Shown here: positions 28,506 through 37,320 of the stretch, in pieces
How positions within the stretch are numbered: position 1 is the stretch's first letter
Layout: the number at the start of each line of letters is the position of its first letter
Assembly: GCF_002135235.1 (NCBI RefSeq)
Contig: NZ_NEGB01000001.1
Coordinates: 434,001 to 498,000, forward strand
DNA from: Acinetobacter silvestris
GTDB taxonomy: Bacteria > Pseudomonadota > Gammaproteobacteria > Pseudomonadales > Moraxellaceae
Reading direction: 5' to 3'
DNA length: 64,000 bases
Program-made: the position numbers and the translations under genes
Notes under the pieces: model-generated
Database searches by the model: none
Seen by the model: the letters and a program-made list of their open reading frames with translations, nothing else
Told to the model about the DNA's origin: nothing

Positions 28506-29144
28506 TCAGGCCTTGATCGTAGGACGAACGATAACGTCGCCACCAGTAGCACCAGGAATCGCACCCTTAACAACTAGAATCGAACGCTCTAGGTCAATAG
28601 ATACAACTTCAAGACCTTGTACTGTTACGCGTTCAGCACCTAAATGGCCAGCCATTTTTTTGCCTTTGAACACGCGACCAGGAGTCTGGTTTTGACCTGT
28701 AGAACCTAAAGAACGGTGAGATAGTGAGTTACCGTGTGTTGCATCTTGCGTACGGAAATTCCAACGCTTAACACCACCTTGAAAACCTTTACCTTTTGAT
28801 TGACCAGTTACGTCAACAACTTGACCAACTGTGAACAAATCAACACCGATAGTTCCACCAACTTCACGACCTTCAAGATCAGCTTCTGTTGCACGAAATT
28901 CACTAACTAGACGACCAGCAGCAACACCCGCTTTAGCGAAATGACCTTTCTGAGCGTTAGTTACGCGAGATTCGCGACGTTCACCAGTAGTGATTTGAAG
29001 CGCTTGATAACCATCAGTTTCAAGCGTTTTGATTTGAGTGATGCGGTTAGGGTCAACCTCAATCACTGTAACAGGCACAGAGACACCAGCATCTGTAAAG
29101 ATACGTGTCATACCGCACTTGCGACCGACTAAACCAATAGCCAT
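28506..29144 (-). CDS. rplC: 50S ribosomal protein L3
   Basis: 212-aa protein close to the peptidyl-transferase centre. I use the ATG at 29144 ([16 protein letters not shown]), which gives the family N-terminus; the in-frame ATG at 29150 adds two residues (MH). The [19 protein letters not shown] loop carries the conserved Gln that is methylated in E. coli. Confidence 0.98.
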   Translation of the reverse strand: MAIGLVGRKCGMTRIFTDAGVSVPVTVIEVDPNRITQIKTLETDGYQALQITTGERRESRVTNAQKGHFAKAGVAAGRLVSEFRATEADLEGREVGGTIGVDLFTVGQVVDVTGQSKGKGFQGGVKRWNFRTQDATHGNSLSHRSLGSTGQNQTPGRVFKGKKMAGHLGAERVTVQGLEVVSIDLERSILVVKGAIPGATGGDVIVRPTIKA

Positions 29145-29204
29145 GTGCATAAACCTCTAAAAAAGCGGCTTAATTAACTTAAGAGCGTTAATTAACCGAA
29201 AGCC

Positions 29205-29516
29205 TTAACCCAATGCGATCTGAACATCAACACCAGCTGCAAGATCTAACTTCATCAACGCATCAACAGTTTTGTCTGTTGGTTGAACGATATCAATCAA
29301 GCGCTTATAAGTGCGGATTTCATACTGATCACGCGCATCTTTGTTTACATGCGGTGAAGTAAGAACGTTGAAGCGTTCGATGCGAGTAGGCATCGGGATT
29401 GGACCACACACTTGTGCTCCAGTACGCTTAGCGGTTTCTACGATCTCTTGAGAAGATTGATCAATCAGACGATGATCAAAAGACTTAAGACGGATACGAA
29501 TTCTCTGGTTAGACAT
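29205..29516 (-). CDS. rpsJ: 30S ribosomal protein S10 / transcription antitermination factor NusE
   Basis: 103-aa small-subunit protein that also acts with NusB in antitermination. The true start is the ATG at 29516 ([20 protein letters not shown]), with GGAG 9 nt upstream; the longer open frame has no support. First gene of the S10 operon. Confidence 0.98.
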   Translation of the reverse strand: MSNQRIRIRLKSFDHRLIDQSSQEIVETAKRTGAQVCGPIPMPTRIERFNVLTSPHVNKDARDQYEIRTYKRLIDIVQPTDKTVDALMKLDLAAGVDVQIALG

Positions 29517-29684
29517 ACCAGTTAACTCCAAGCCAAATATATAAAGAATCACCTCTGACGCATCTCACCCTATAAAAAGTAAGTGTCAAAGGCAGTGAAA
29601 ATCACTAAGGTCATGATCGATGCCACGACTGTCACGATATCTAAATGACTTTCTTCGCCATTTAGACCCTCCTATTGAAGGGTC
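29517..29684 (-). promoter_or_regulatory. S10 operon 5' leader with four short hairpins
   Basis: From the likely transcription start (29682-29684) to rpsJ is ~168 nt. Hairpins on the minus strand: GACCCT-N8-AGGGTC (29665-29684, at the very 5' end of the RNA), CTAAATG-N11-CATTTAG (29641-29665), GTCGTG-N8-CATGAC (29610-29629, one G-T pair) and AGTGA-TTT-TCACT (29594-29606). None is followed by a T-run, so they are not plain terminators. L4-mediated control is known for the E. coli leader; this one differs in sequence, and equivalence is untested. Confidence 0.6.
29641..29661 (-). CDS. Six-codon leader mini-ORF (MAKKVI) in the S10 leader
   Basis: ATG GCG AAG AAA GTC ATT TAG, preceded by a consensus Shine-Dalgarno AGGAGG six nt before the ATG, the strongest such site I noticed in the window. 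The start codon and stop codon regions pair with each other in the second hairpin, and part of the Shine-Dalgarno pairs in the first. The strong ribosome site on so short a frame suggests that ribosome loading itself matters, for mRNA protection or for sensing translation. Purely a sequence observation. Confidence 0.45.
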   Translation of the reverse strand: MAKKVI

Positions 29685-29688
29685 GCTC

Positions 29689-29717
29689 ATTATAACAATC
29701 GTTTAACTGTTAAGCAA
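29689..29717 (-). promoter_or_regulatory. Promoter of the S10 operon
   Basis: TTGCTT (29712-29717), 17-bp spacer, perfect TATAAT (29689-29694) on the minus strand. This is expected to drive the long ribosomal block to the terminator at 15901-15930. Confidence 0.88.
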
Positions 29718-29789
29718 ACTTATTTCTACCTTTTTACATTATTTCTTAATCTTTACTGTTATCAATATACTCAGCAAACACCTCATATA

Positions 29790-30515
29790 TTAAGCCCTTA
29801 ATACATAGTCAATCGCTCGATGAAGCATCTGATTTCCAGCAGTGAATCGTTGCTTTTGAGTCTGCCTCAATAAAGGAAGCTGTTGGGCAGCACACTCATG
29901 AAAACTATTCAGCTCCTCTTCATGCTTTATAAACAAACTTAATCCTTCGGGGGTAATTTCTGGATGAAATTGAAAGCCTAAAACATTTTTTCCAATCTGA
30001 TAGATTTGATTCAGACACGCTTTACTTTCCGCAAGCCTGATTGCCCCCTTAGGTAGCTCCAAGGTTTCATGATGCCATTGCATGACCTCTAAATCATTCG
30101 GCAACGGAAAAGTCGTATCATCGATATGTACAGTTTTATGGACAGCACTCCATCCCAATTCTGGAATAGGATTTTTAGTAATACGCGCCCCCAAAGCATT
30201 CGCAATTAACTGAGCCCCCAAACATAGCCCTATGGCAGGCTTTTGTGACGCAAGATAACGGCGAATCCATCTTTTTTCTATTTTTAACCACGGAAAGTTA
30301 GCTTCATCATTCACACTCATGGCTCCCCCCATAATAATCAGCAAGTCCACGTCCGCGATATTTGGCAATGCATCTATATCAATATTCAACTCTTTGGGCA
30401 GTGCAAAAAATTCCGTGGCGCTTATTTCTCCCCCCATCGCCTTTAAGTAGGGATAACAACTTCCAAATCCTTCTCCAGCGATATGTTGAAAATAATGCAC
30501 CTTTAATTTTTTCAT
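29790..30515 (-). CDS. Class I glutamine amidotransferase-like protein
   Basis: 241-aa stand-alone GATase1 domain. The nucleophile elbow is GLCLGAQL (C98), and H184 and E186 in FQFHPE complete the Cys-His-Glu triad, so amidase activity is likely intact. The oxyanion strand reads IIMGGAMSV. Stand-alone proteins of this type often release ammonia from gamma-glutamyl compounds or glutamine for a partner, but no synthetase partner adjoins. Divergent from the MetC-like gene. Located just upstream of the S10 promoter on the same strand; its own transcript would run toward the ribosomal block. No clear terminator was seen between them. Confidence 0.8.
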   Translation of the reverse strand: MKKLKVHYFQHIAGEGFGSCYPYLKAMGGEISATEFFALPKELNIDIDALPNIADVDLLIIMGGAMSVNDEANFPWLKIEKRWIRRYLASQKPAIGLCLGAQLIANALGARITKNPIPELGWSAVHKTVHIDDTTFPLPNDLEVMQWHHETLELPKGAIRLAESKACLNQIYQIGKNVLGFQFHPEITPEGLSLFIKHEEELNSFHECAAQQLPLLRQTQKQRFTAGNQMLHRAIDYVLRA

Positions 30516-30659
30516 TATTTAGACCTTGTTTTATTGATATAGGTAAAACTTTGCAAAAATAAAGCCAACATTGGTTTGATTGATAAATATTCACAATTTT
30601 ATGCTTTGCCTTCACCTAAGATTATGCTTAGTTTATAAAATTACTCCCTACTGAATATT

Positions 30660-31874
30660 TTGAGTTATTTTGTGAAAAAACATCCGCAAACCAATCTAGT
30701 CCACGCACCACGCAAAGCACCACAATATATTTCAACTGTTCAACCTCCAGTATTTCGCGCCTCTACCATTATTTTTAAAAATACCGATGCGCTCTTTAAT
30801 CGACACTGGACAGATGCTTATGATTATAGTTACGGCACCCATGGCACACCAACCACATTTACGTTAGCTGACAATATTGCTCAAATTGAAGGTGGTGATT
30901 ATTGCCTACTTTGTCCAAGTGGATTGTCTGCCATCAACTTAGTTAATTCTTGCTTTTTAAGTCATGGTGATGAGGTTTGGGTCGCTGATAATACTTATGG
31001 TCCCAATATGGAGCATTTACGTAACTTAGAAACGCGCTATGGGATTGTCGTTAAAGTATACAACCCCATAGATGCGAATACATTTCAACCTTCAGCGCAA
31101 ACTAAACTTATTTGGTTAGAAGCTGCTGGATCAGTCACTTTAGAATTTCCTGATTTAATCAATTTAGTTAAAAAAGCTAAACAAGCCAATGTTTTAACAG
31201 CCTTAGACAATACTTGGGGTGCAGGCTTAGCTTTTAATGCTTTTGATTTCAGCTCTGAACATTTAAGCGTTGATTTAACAATCCATGCACTGACTAAATA
31301 TCCAAGTGGTGGTGGTGATATTTTAATGGGTTCTGTCGTCACCCAAGACAAAAAACTCCAGCAACAACTGTTTCGTATGCATGCGATCCAAGGCATTGCG
31401 ATTTCTGGCGATGATGCCGCACAAATCCAGCGCAGTTTGGCATCTATGCACATTCGTTATACCCAACAATCCAACAGTGCTTTAACCCTATTACATTGGT
31501 TAAACAAACAAGTAGAATTTGCACAAGTCTTACACCCTGCCAATGAATTATCTGCGGGGCATCATTACTGGAACGATGTTTGCAAAGAGAACCTGAGCGC
31601 AGGCCTAGTCAGCGTTATTTTTAAACCTAAATATACCATGCAAGACATCAGGAAATTTTGTGATGCATTGCAATTGTTTAAATTGGGTTTTAGCTGGGGA
31701 GGACCCATCAGCTTAGTCATGCTTTATGATTTAACCACTATGCGTGCATTAGAACATACACATTTACAACAAGGTTTATTGGTTCGCTTTTGTATAGGGC
31801 TAGAACATCCGGCAGATTTAATTCAAGATATAGAAAACGCATTAAAACAACTGCAAATAAAAATACCAAACTAA
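30660..31874 (+). CDS. metC: Cystathionine beta-lyase-like PLP enzyme
   Basis: 404-aa member of the Cys/Met metabolism PLP family (fold type I), which cleaves cystathionine to homocysteine, pyruvate and ammonia. The PLP lysine is K213 in LTKYPSGGGD, and D183 in ALDNTWGAG contacts the pyridine nitrogen. YDYSYGTHGTPTT near residue 54 is the substrate/phosphate region. The apparent start is TTG at 30660 with a weak ribosome site; GTG at 30672 is an alternative. Related enzymes (gamma-lyases) cannot be fully excluded, but the motifs suit MetC best. The HerA-like gene follows after 14 nt. Confidence 0.82.
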   Translation: MSYFVKKHPQTNLVHAPRKAPQYISTVQPPVFRASTIIFKNTDALFNRHWTDAYDYSYGTHGTPTTFTLADNIAQIEGGDYCLLCPSGLSAINLVNSCFLSHGDEVWVADNTYGPNMEHLRNLETRYGIVVKVYNPIDANTFQPSAQTKLIWLEAAGSVTLEFPDLINLVKKAKQANVLTALDNTWGAGLAFNAFDFSSEHLSVDLTIHALTKYPSGGGDILMGSVVTQDKKLQQQLFRMHAIQGIAISGDDAAQIQRSLASMHIRYTQQSNSALTLLHWLNKQVEFAQVLHPANELSAGHHYWNDVCKENLSAGLVSVIFKPKYTMQDIRKFCDALQLFKLGFSWGGPISLVMLYDLTTMRALEHTHLQQGLLVRFCIGLEHPADLIQDIENALKQLQIKIPN

Positions 31875-31888
31875 GAATAGGAAATGAT

Positions 31889-33406
31889 ATGGGCTCACCA
31901 ATTATTATTGCTAAAAAAACCTCAGACCGAACTCAAGATATCGTTTTGTACCCACAGTTTGCCAATCGTCACGGTTTAATTGCAGGTGCAACAGGTACAG
32001 GTAAAACCATTACCTTAAAAGTACTGGCCGAAAGTTTTTCTCGAATTGGTGTACCGGTATTTTTAGCCGATGCGAAAGGTGATGTTTCCAGCATCGCCAA
32101 AGCAGGTTCAAGCAATCCTAAATTTGACGAGCGCATTCAAAGTTTAGGAATTGATCACATTCCTTTTGCCGCTGCACCCACCATTTTTTGGGATTTATTT
32201 GGTCAGCAAGGACACCCCATCCGAACCACTATTTCAGAAATTGGCCCATTGCTTTTAGCGCAAATGCTGAATTTAAATGATACCCAAGAAGGCGTACTGT
32301 CTGCCGTCTTTCGTGTAGCAGATGATCAGGGGTTATTACTCATTGATTTTAAGGACTTAAAAGCCATGCTCACCTATGTGAGTGAGCATACATCGGAGTT
32401 AAAGGCAGAATATGGCAACCTATCCCCTGCAAGTTTAGGTGCGATTCAACGTAATTTATTGGCTTTAGGTGACCAAGGTGCTGATCAATTTTTTGGTGAA
32501 CCGAGTTTAAATATTCTAGATTTTATTCAGACAGATACTCAAGGGCATGGCTATATCAACTTACTTGCAGCCGATAAACTCATGAATACCCCTAAACTCT
32601 ATGCAACTTTTTTACTCTGGATGCTTTCTGAATTATTTGAAAAATTACCAGAAGTTGGGGACTTAGATAAACCTAAATTAGTATTCTTCTTTGATGAAGC
32701 TCATTTACTGTTTGATAATGCTAGCCCCGCTCTGCAAGAAAAAATCCAACAAGTAGTGCGCTTAATTCGCTCTAAAGGTGTTGGCATTTATTTTATTACA
32801 CAAAGCCCACTGGATATTCCTGAAAACGTTTTAGGACAATTAGGAAATCGAATACAACATGCTTTACGCGCTTTCACCCCTAAAGATCAAAAAGCAGTAA
32901 AAACGGCAGCCGATACATTTCGTAGCAATCCTGAATTGAAAGTAGATCAGGCAATTACTGAGCTGGCGGTTGGAGAAGCCCTGATTAGTTGCTTAGATGA
33001 ACAAGGTACGCCACAAATTGTAGAGCGTGGCTGGGTAATGCCACCCTATTCATCATTCAATCCGATTAGCTCTGAAGAACGCCACACTATAATGGCACAA
33101 AGTATCTTAGCAGGTGCCTACGAACAGGCCGTTGATCGAGAAAGTGCATATGAAATGCTGCAACGTAAAATAACTGAAAGCGAACAACAGCAGAATACTG
33201 CGCAAATAGCTTTAGAACAAAGCAAAGAACAAGAACGCCAATTAAGAGCTCAACAAAAAGAAGAAGAACGTACAGCACGTGAAAGAGCCAAACTAACACA
33301 AGATATCGTAGGAACATTTGCAAAAAGTGCAGCACGTAGCTTAGGTGGACCTACGGGACAAAAACTTATCCGTGGGCTACTCGGCTCTCTTTTTGGAGGA
33401 AAATAA
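31889..33406 (+). CDS. HerA/YjgR-like ATPase (DUF853)
   Basis: 505-aa P-loop ATPase of the HerA/FtsK superfamily, YjgR branch. Walker A GATGTGKT (residues 33-40) is followed by a Walker B VFFFDEAHLLF and a sensor-like ITQSPLDIPENVLGQLGNRIQ. A Gln/Glu-rich coiled coil (about residues 430-475) precedes a glycine-rich tail ending LLGSLFGGK. I prefer the ATG at 31889 with AGGA 8 nt upstream; the longer frame overlaps metC. Cellular role is not established for this branch as far as I know. HerA relatives work with NurA nucleases or in defence systems, but no nuclease gene adjoins. Confidence 0.85.
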   Translation: MGSPIIIAKKTSDRTQDIVLYPQFANRHGLIAGATGTGKTITLKVLAESFSRIGVPVFLADAKGDVSSIAKAGSSNPKFDERIQSLGIDHIPFAAAPTIFWDLFGQQGHPIRTTISEIGPLLLAQMLNLNDTQEGVLSAVFRVADDQGLLLIDFKDLKAMLTYVSEHTSELKAEYGNLSPASLGAIQRNLLALGDQGADQFFGEPSLNILDFIQTDTQGHGYINLLAADKLMNTPKLYATFLLWMLSELFEKLPEVGDLDKPKLVFFFDEAHLLFDNASPALQEKIQQVVRLIRSKGVGIYFITQSPLDIPENVLGQLGNRIQHALRAFTPKDQKAVKTAADTFRSNPELKVDQAITELAVGEALISCLDEQGTPQIVERGWVMPPYSSFNPISSEERHTIMAQSILAGAYEQAVDRESAYEMLQRKITESEQQQNTAQIALEQSKEQERQLRAQQKEEERTARERAKLTQDIVGTFAKSAARSLGGPTGQKLIRGLLGSLFGGK

Positions 33407-33480
33407 CCCCCTCTTCCCTATCAAGATTTTTAAAATTATGAGATATTGAATTATTCCATAATTTTTTTATGGTTTTTTAT

Positions 33481-33503
33481 AAAGTGTATTTACAACGCAC
33501 CCT
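33481..33503. promoter_or_regulatory. NsrR-type operator 1 upstream of hmp
   Basis: AAAGTGTATTTACAACGCACCCT: a good left half (AAGTGTATTT) and a degenerate right half. Centre is 25 bp from the second site, so two dimers could bind the same promoter region. Confidence 0.6.
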
Positions 33504-33505
33504 AT

Positions 33506-33528
33506 AAAATGTATTGTAAATACACCTT
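33506..33528. promoter_or_regulatory. NsrR-type operator 2 upstream of hmp
   Basis: On the minus strand AAGGTGTATTT-A-CAATACATTTT, an 11-1-11 inverted repeat close to the NsrR consensus AAGATGYATTT. It lies 28-50 bp before the hmp ATG, overlapping the TATAAA-rich promoter region, as expected for repression relieved by nitric oxide. Confidence 0.8.
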
Positions 33529-33555
33529 ATAAATAACAGCCATGAGAGATCTGCC

Positions 33556-34764
33556 ATGACTCCACAGCAAATTGACCTTGTAAAAGCAACAGTTCCTGTT
33601 CTTCGCGAAAATGGTGTAGCACTTACCGGTTATTTTTATAACCGCATGCTCGGCAATAATCCTGAATTAAAAGAAACCTTTAATATGGGGCATCAACGTA
33701 GTGGTGCACAGGCTCAAGCCTTGGCTGGTGCTGTTTTAGCATATGCTGAAAATATTGAAGACCCTTCTGTACTTTTGCCTGTGGTTGAACTGATTGCCCA
33801 TAAACATGTCAGTCTGAATATTCAAGCACCTGATTACAACATTGTCGGTGAAAACCTATTACATTCAATTAGTGAAGTATTAACTATTTCGATGGAAGAT
33901 CCATTAATTGACGCATGGGCTGCAGCTTATGGGCAACTGGCCGATCTATTTATCAGTACTGAAAAAGCGATTTATGAACAGCACCAACAAACTCAAGGCA
34001 GCTGGTTAGGCTGGCGTAAATTTAAAATCGCTAAAAAAGTGAATGAAAGCGAAGAAATTACCTCTTTCTATCTTGCACCAGTCGATGGTGGTGCATTACC
34101 TAAATATGAAGCGGGTCAATATATTTCAGTGCGCGTATTTGTTGAAGCATTAGGCTTAAAACAACCACGTCAATACACGCTATCGACAAGTCCACAAGCA
34201 GACTATTTACGTATTTCAGTTAAACGTGAAGATGAAAAAGGTGATTTGGCAAGTGGTTGGGTATCAAATACTTTACATGGCTTAGCTGAAGGTTCAGAAA
34301 TTGAAGTGTCTGCTCCAACAGGTAACTTCTACCTGATTGATAGTAGCAAACGTAATGTCTTCATTAGTGCGGGTGTAGGTTTAACCCCAATGATTGCAAT
34401 GCTTAACCAATTGGTGACTTTAGACATGCCTCAACCGGCTAGCTTTATTCATGCATGTCGCAGTAGCCAAGTACATGCGATGAAACAACATATTCTAGAG
34501 CAAAAAACTAAATTCCCACGTCTCAGCACATTTACAGCTTATGAGTTCCCACATAGCGGTGATGTTATAGGTGAGGACTATGATGTGGCTGGTCGTTTAG
34601 ACTTAGCAACAATGGATGCTGCTTTACTTCCTGTAAATGCAGATTACTACTTATGTGGTCCAATGCCATTCATGGCAGAACAGCAAAAAGCTTTGGTCGA
34701 GCGTGGTATTCCTGCTGAAAACATTCACAGTGAAGCGTTTGGCACAGGTGGCGTTCATCACTAA
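33556..34764 (+). CDS. hmp: Flavohemoprotein, nitric oxide dioxygenase
   Basis: 402-aa cytoplasmic enzyme converting NO plus O2 to nitrate with NAD(P)H. The globin domain (about residues 1-140) has the proximal heme histidine in AHKH (H84) and a B10 tyrosine in GYFYNR (Y28). The FAD domain shows RQYTLS and the NAD domain ends YYLCGPMPFM. Length is the usual ~400 aa. Two NsrR-type operators precede it and nsrR follows, separated by a strong terminator, forming a self-contained nitrosative stress module. Confidence 0.96.
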   Translation: MTPQQIDLVKATVPVLRENGVALTGYFYNRMLGNNPELKETFNMGHQRSGAQAQALAGAVLAYAENIEDPSVLLPVVELIAHKHVSLNIQAPDYNIVGENLLHSISEVLTISMEDPLIDAWAAAYGQLADLFISTEKAIYEQHQQTQGSWLGWRKFKIAKKVNESEEITSFYLAPVDGGALPKYEAGQYISVRVFVEALGLKQPRQYTLSTSPQADYLRISVKREDEKGDLASGWVSNTLHGLAEGSEIEVSAPTGNFYLIDSSKRNVFISAGVGLTPMIAMLNQLVTLDMPQPASFIHACRSSQVHAMKQHILEQKTKFPRLSTFTAYEFPHSGDVIGEDYDVAGRLDLATMDAALLPVNADYYLCGPMPFMAEQQKALVERGIPAENIHSEAFGTGGVHH

Positions 34765-34791
34765 TCTGCTCCACCCACATTAAATAAAGAG

Positions 34792-34830
34792 AGGGTTAGT
34801 CTTGTTATGCTAGACTAACCCTAATTTTTT
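34792..34830 (+). terminator. Terminator between hmp and nsrR
   Basis: Perfect 11-bp stem AGGGTTAGTCT / AGACTAACCCT, 9-nt loop, then six T's. Confidence 0.92.
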
Positions 34831-34851
34831 ACCTTAAACACCCGTATTATC

Positions 34852-35292
34852 ATGCAGCTAAATAAATTTACTGATTATGCTCTGCGTATTTTAATGTATA
34901 TCTCACAACCCAAAGACACCCCTTATACCATTGCAGAAATTGCGAAAGACTTGCATGTTTCGCAAAATCACTTAGTCAAAATTGTCCATTTCATGGCAAA
35001 ACAAAACTGGCTGATTACCTCGCGTGGTAAAGGTGGCGGTATTCGCTTGAATCCTGAAACTGCAAATATTGGGCTTGGACTCCTCGTCCGAACACTGCAA
35101 GGGGATGCTCCCATTGTTGAATGTAATACCCCACCCTGCGTATTTAGACGTGATTGTGGCTTAAAAAGTATTCTCGATGATGCAATGACTCAGTTTTACC
35201 AACATCTAGATCATTATACCGTTGCCAATGTAATCCAAAACTCTTCGTCTCAAGACCACAATCCAACATTCATTGAGCTAATTAATCTTTAA
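34852..35292 (+). CDS. nsrR: Nitric oxide-sensing repressor NsrR (Rrf2 family)
   Basis: 146-aa winged-helix repressor with an NO-sensitive Fe-S cluster. Cluster cysteines C91, C96 and C102 (CNTPPCVFRRDC) have the same numbering as in E. coli NsrR, which separates it from IscR. The N-terminus MQLNKFTDYALRILMYI is the Rrf2 signature. It starts only 22 nt after the terminator that follows hmp, so it probably depends on its own weak promoter in that gap or on read-through. Confidence 0.95.
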   Translation: MQLNKFTDYALRILMYISQPKDTPYTIAEIAKDLHVSQNHLVKIVHFMAKQNWLITSRGKGGGIRLNPETANIGLGLLVRTLQGDAPIVECNTPPCVFRRDCGLKSILDDAMTQFYQHLDHYTVANVIQNSSSQDHNPTFIELINL

Positions 35293-35381
35293 ACTTTACA
35301 GAGCTTTTTTGCACAAAGTTCGCTTGAATAACCGACTTCCTTTATAATGTATTTCGTAGATCATTTTATTGAAGTTGAATT

Positions 35382-36215
35382 ATGCATCGCAGCAGTGGTA
35401 AGTCAAAAAATACCAAGGTGGCTCACGCCCCAAAGCAAAAAATTAGTTATGTGAAAAAAGTTGACTCTGCGATTACAGAATATTCAGTTTCATCTTTAAA
35501 TTGGTTACACAGCGCTGAATTTCTGATGAGTGCGCCAAAGCTTGATCTTTGTGTTGAAGATACTGGTTATGAAATTGCATTTGCTGGACGTTCAAACGCA
35601 GGTAAATCAAGTGCAATTAACACTATGACCAATCAAAAACAATTGGCACGTGCTTCAAAAAGACCTGGTCGTACCCAAATGATCAACTTTTTTAGCTTAG
35701 GCAATCCTGATCAACGCCTAGTCGATTTACCCGGTTATGGTTATGCAGCCGTACCTGAAGCGATGAAACTGGTTTGGCAGAAAGAACTCGAAAGCTATCT
35801 AATTCACCGCCAAAGCTTACAAGGCTTAGTGTTATTGATGGACATTCGCCATCCTTTACAACATTTCGATGTCATGATGTTGCAATGGGCATATTCGCGC
35901 CAACTCTTTGTTCATGTACTTTTAACCAAAGCAGATAAGCTCAATCGCGGTCCTGCCAGTAAAGTTCTTTTAGACGTCCAAAACCAATTGAAGCAAATGA
36001 AGCTCAACTTCTCTATTCAATTGTTTTCTTCTTTAAACAAAATCGGCTTAGAAGAGTTAGCAAGTGTGATGGCGGGGCGTTTAAATTACACCCTCGAACA
36101 ACCTTCTGCTTTTGACTTAGATGCTATTCCTGAAGCATCTGAACATCATGAATTTGAAACAGATGATTTAGAGATTGATATTCAAGATCAGGATGCATCA
36201 CCAAAATCTGAGTAA
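35382..36215 (+). CDS. engB: Ribosome biogenesis GTPase YsxC/EngB
   Basis: 277-aa GTPase needed for late 50S assembly. G1 GRSNAGKSS starts at residue 69, G3 is DLPGYG and G4 is TKADK. It is longer than the ~200-210 aa typical of the family: a basic N-terminal extension (HRSSGKSKNTK) of about 35-40 residues and an acidic Glu/Asp-rich C-terminal tail (about 240-277). The core is complete, so function is expected to be normal. The role of the tails is unknown. Confidence 0.93.
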   Translation: MHRSSGKSKNTKVAHAPKQKISYVKKVDSAITEYSVSSLNWLHSAEFLMSAPKLDLCVEDTGYEIAFAGRSNAGKSSAINTMTNQKQLARASKRPGRTQMINFFSLGNPDQRLVDLPGYGYAAVPEAMKLVWQKELESYLIHRQSLQGLVLLMDIRHPLQHFDVMMLQWAYSRQLFVHVLLTKADKLNRGPASKVLLDVQNQLKQMKLNFSIQLFSSLNKIGLEELASVMAGRLNYTLEQPSAFDLDAIPEASEHHEFETDDLEIDIQDQDASPKSE

Positions 36216-36270
36216 TTTTACCTACTTCACAGATTGTCCGACCAAAATCATCACCAATTGATATTCGAAT

Positions 36271-36307
36271 GTCCTAAATTGCTAATAGTAATTTAGGACA
36301 TTTTTTT
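36271..36307 (+). terminator. Terminator after engB
   Basis: Perfect 10-bp stem GTCCTAAATT / AATTTAGGAC, 9-nt loop, then T7. Confidence 0.9.
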
Positions 36308-36358
36308 ATACTAAAAATATAACGCTCAAAATGATATCAAAACAATTAGGATACTGTG

Positions 36359-37303
36359 ATGAAATTACTTTCTCGATTAAAAAACAGTAAGATTGGATCG
36401 TCTATTCAATATCATATTCAACCACGTAAAGTTAAATTTGATTGGAAAGAAACGCCTGTAGACTGGATTCCAAACCAACCCTTTATTAGCTATTTTATTA
36501 ATGAAATTAATATGATTTTGCCAGCCGGCGAATTTTGGTTTTGCCGTTTATACAATAAGGTTTTACCGCAAATTACGGATGAAAAATTAAAAGAAGACGT
36601 GCGTGCTTTCATTCGCCAAGAAGCCATGCATGCTCAAGCACATAGCTCTGCCAATAAAGAATATTTAACCGTTCGCCATATTGATATCCAGCGTAATCTG
36701 GATGTCATGGATTTCTTATTTGGTAAAGTTTTGGCCGACCAACCTCTCGGTCTAACTGTGCCAAAAGTTTTAGATCATCAGTGGGATTTGTTCCGCTTAG
36801 GCATTGTCGCAACTGTTGAACATATGACCTGCGTACTGGGTAAATATGTACTTTACAATAAATACTGGGAAGAACTGGGGGCTGATATCAACATGTTGGA
36901 CTTGGTCAAATGGCATGGTGCTGAAGAAATAGAACATCGCTCTGTGGCATTCGATTTATACCGCCATTTAGGTGGTGGCTATATCTCACGCTACTATCAA
37001 AGTGTCATTGTGATTGCCGCAGTACTCGGTTTATGGGTGGATGGTGCAGCACATATTATGAAACAAGACCCACGCTTCAAAGCACAAAAACCAGCGGTAT
37101 ATAAACCATGGATCTGGCGCGAATGGTATGATATTTCTCAAAAAGACAATCGTTTAATGCCAAATCCATTTTGGATAGTTTCACAACAATTGGGTTATTT
37201 AATGCCATGGTATGATCCTGTGCATGAAGCAAAAACTGAAGATGCCATTGCTTACTTAGATCAATCGCCAGCAGCCAAACGTGCGACATTAAAAGTAGCA
37301 TAA
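36359..37303 (+). CDS. Predicted metal-dependent hydrolase (PF10118 family)
   Basis: 314-aa mostly helical protein. Residues likely to hold metal are visible in three helices: FIRQEAMHAQAH (about residues 80-91), TVEHMTC (about 152-158) and HGAEEIEHRS (about 182-191), an Glu/His arrangement like that of ferritin-like di-iron proteins. The family is annotated as a metal-dependent hydrolase without a firm activity. The ATG at 36359 with AGGA upstream is preferred over the GTG one codon earlier. It has its own terminator and no obvious operon partner. Confidence 0.78.
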   Translation: MKLLSRLKNSKIGSSIQYHIQPRKVKFDWKETPVDWIPNQPFISYFINEINMILPAGEFWFCRLYNKVLPQITDEKLKEDVRAFIRQEAMHAQAHSSANKEYLTVRHIDIQRNLDVMDFLFGKVLADQPLGLTVPKVLDHQWDLFRLGIVATVEHMTCVLGKYVLYNKYWEELGADINMLDLVKWHGAEEIEHRSVAFDLYRHLGGGYISRYYQSVIVIAAVLGLWVDGAAHIMKQDPRFKAQKPAVYKPWIWREWYDISQKDNRLMPNPFWIVSQQLGYLMPWYDPVHEAKTEDAIAYLDQSPAAKRATLKVA

Positions 37304-37320
37304 TAATTCAAGACCAAAAA

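Noticed and set aside
31889-33406. HerA-like ATPase as part of an antiphage HerA system
   Set aside because: No NurA, SIR2, DUF4297 or other effector gene is adjacent; YjgR-type proteins are widespread housekeeping-like genes.
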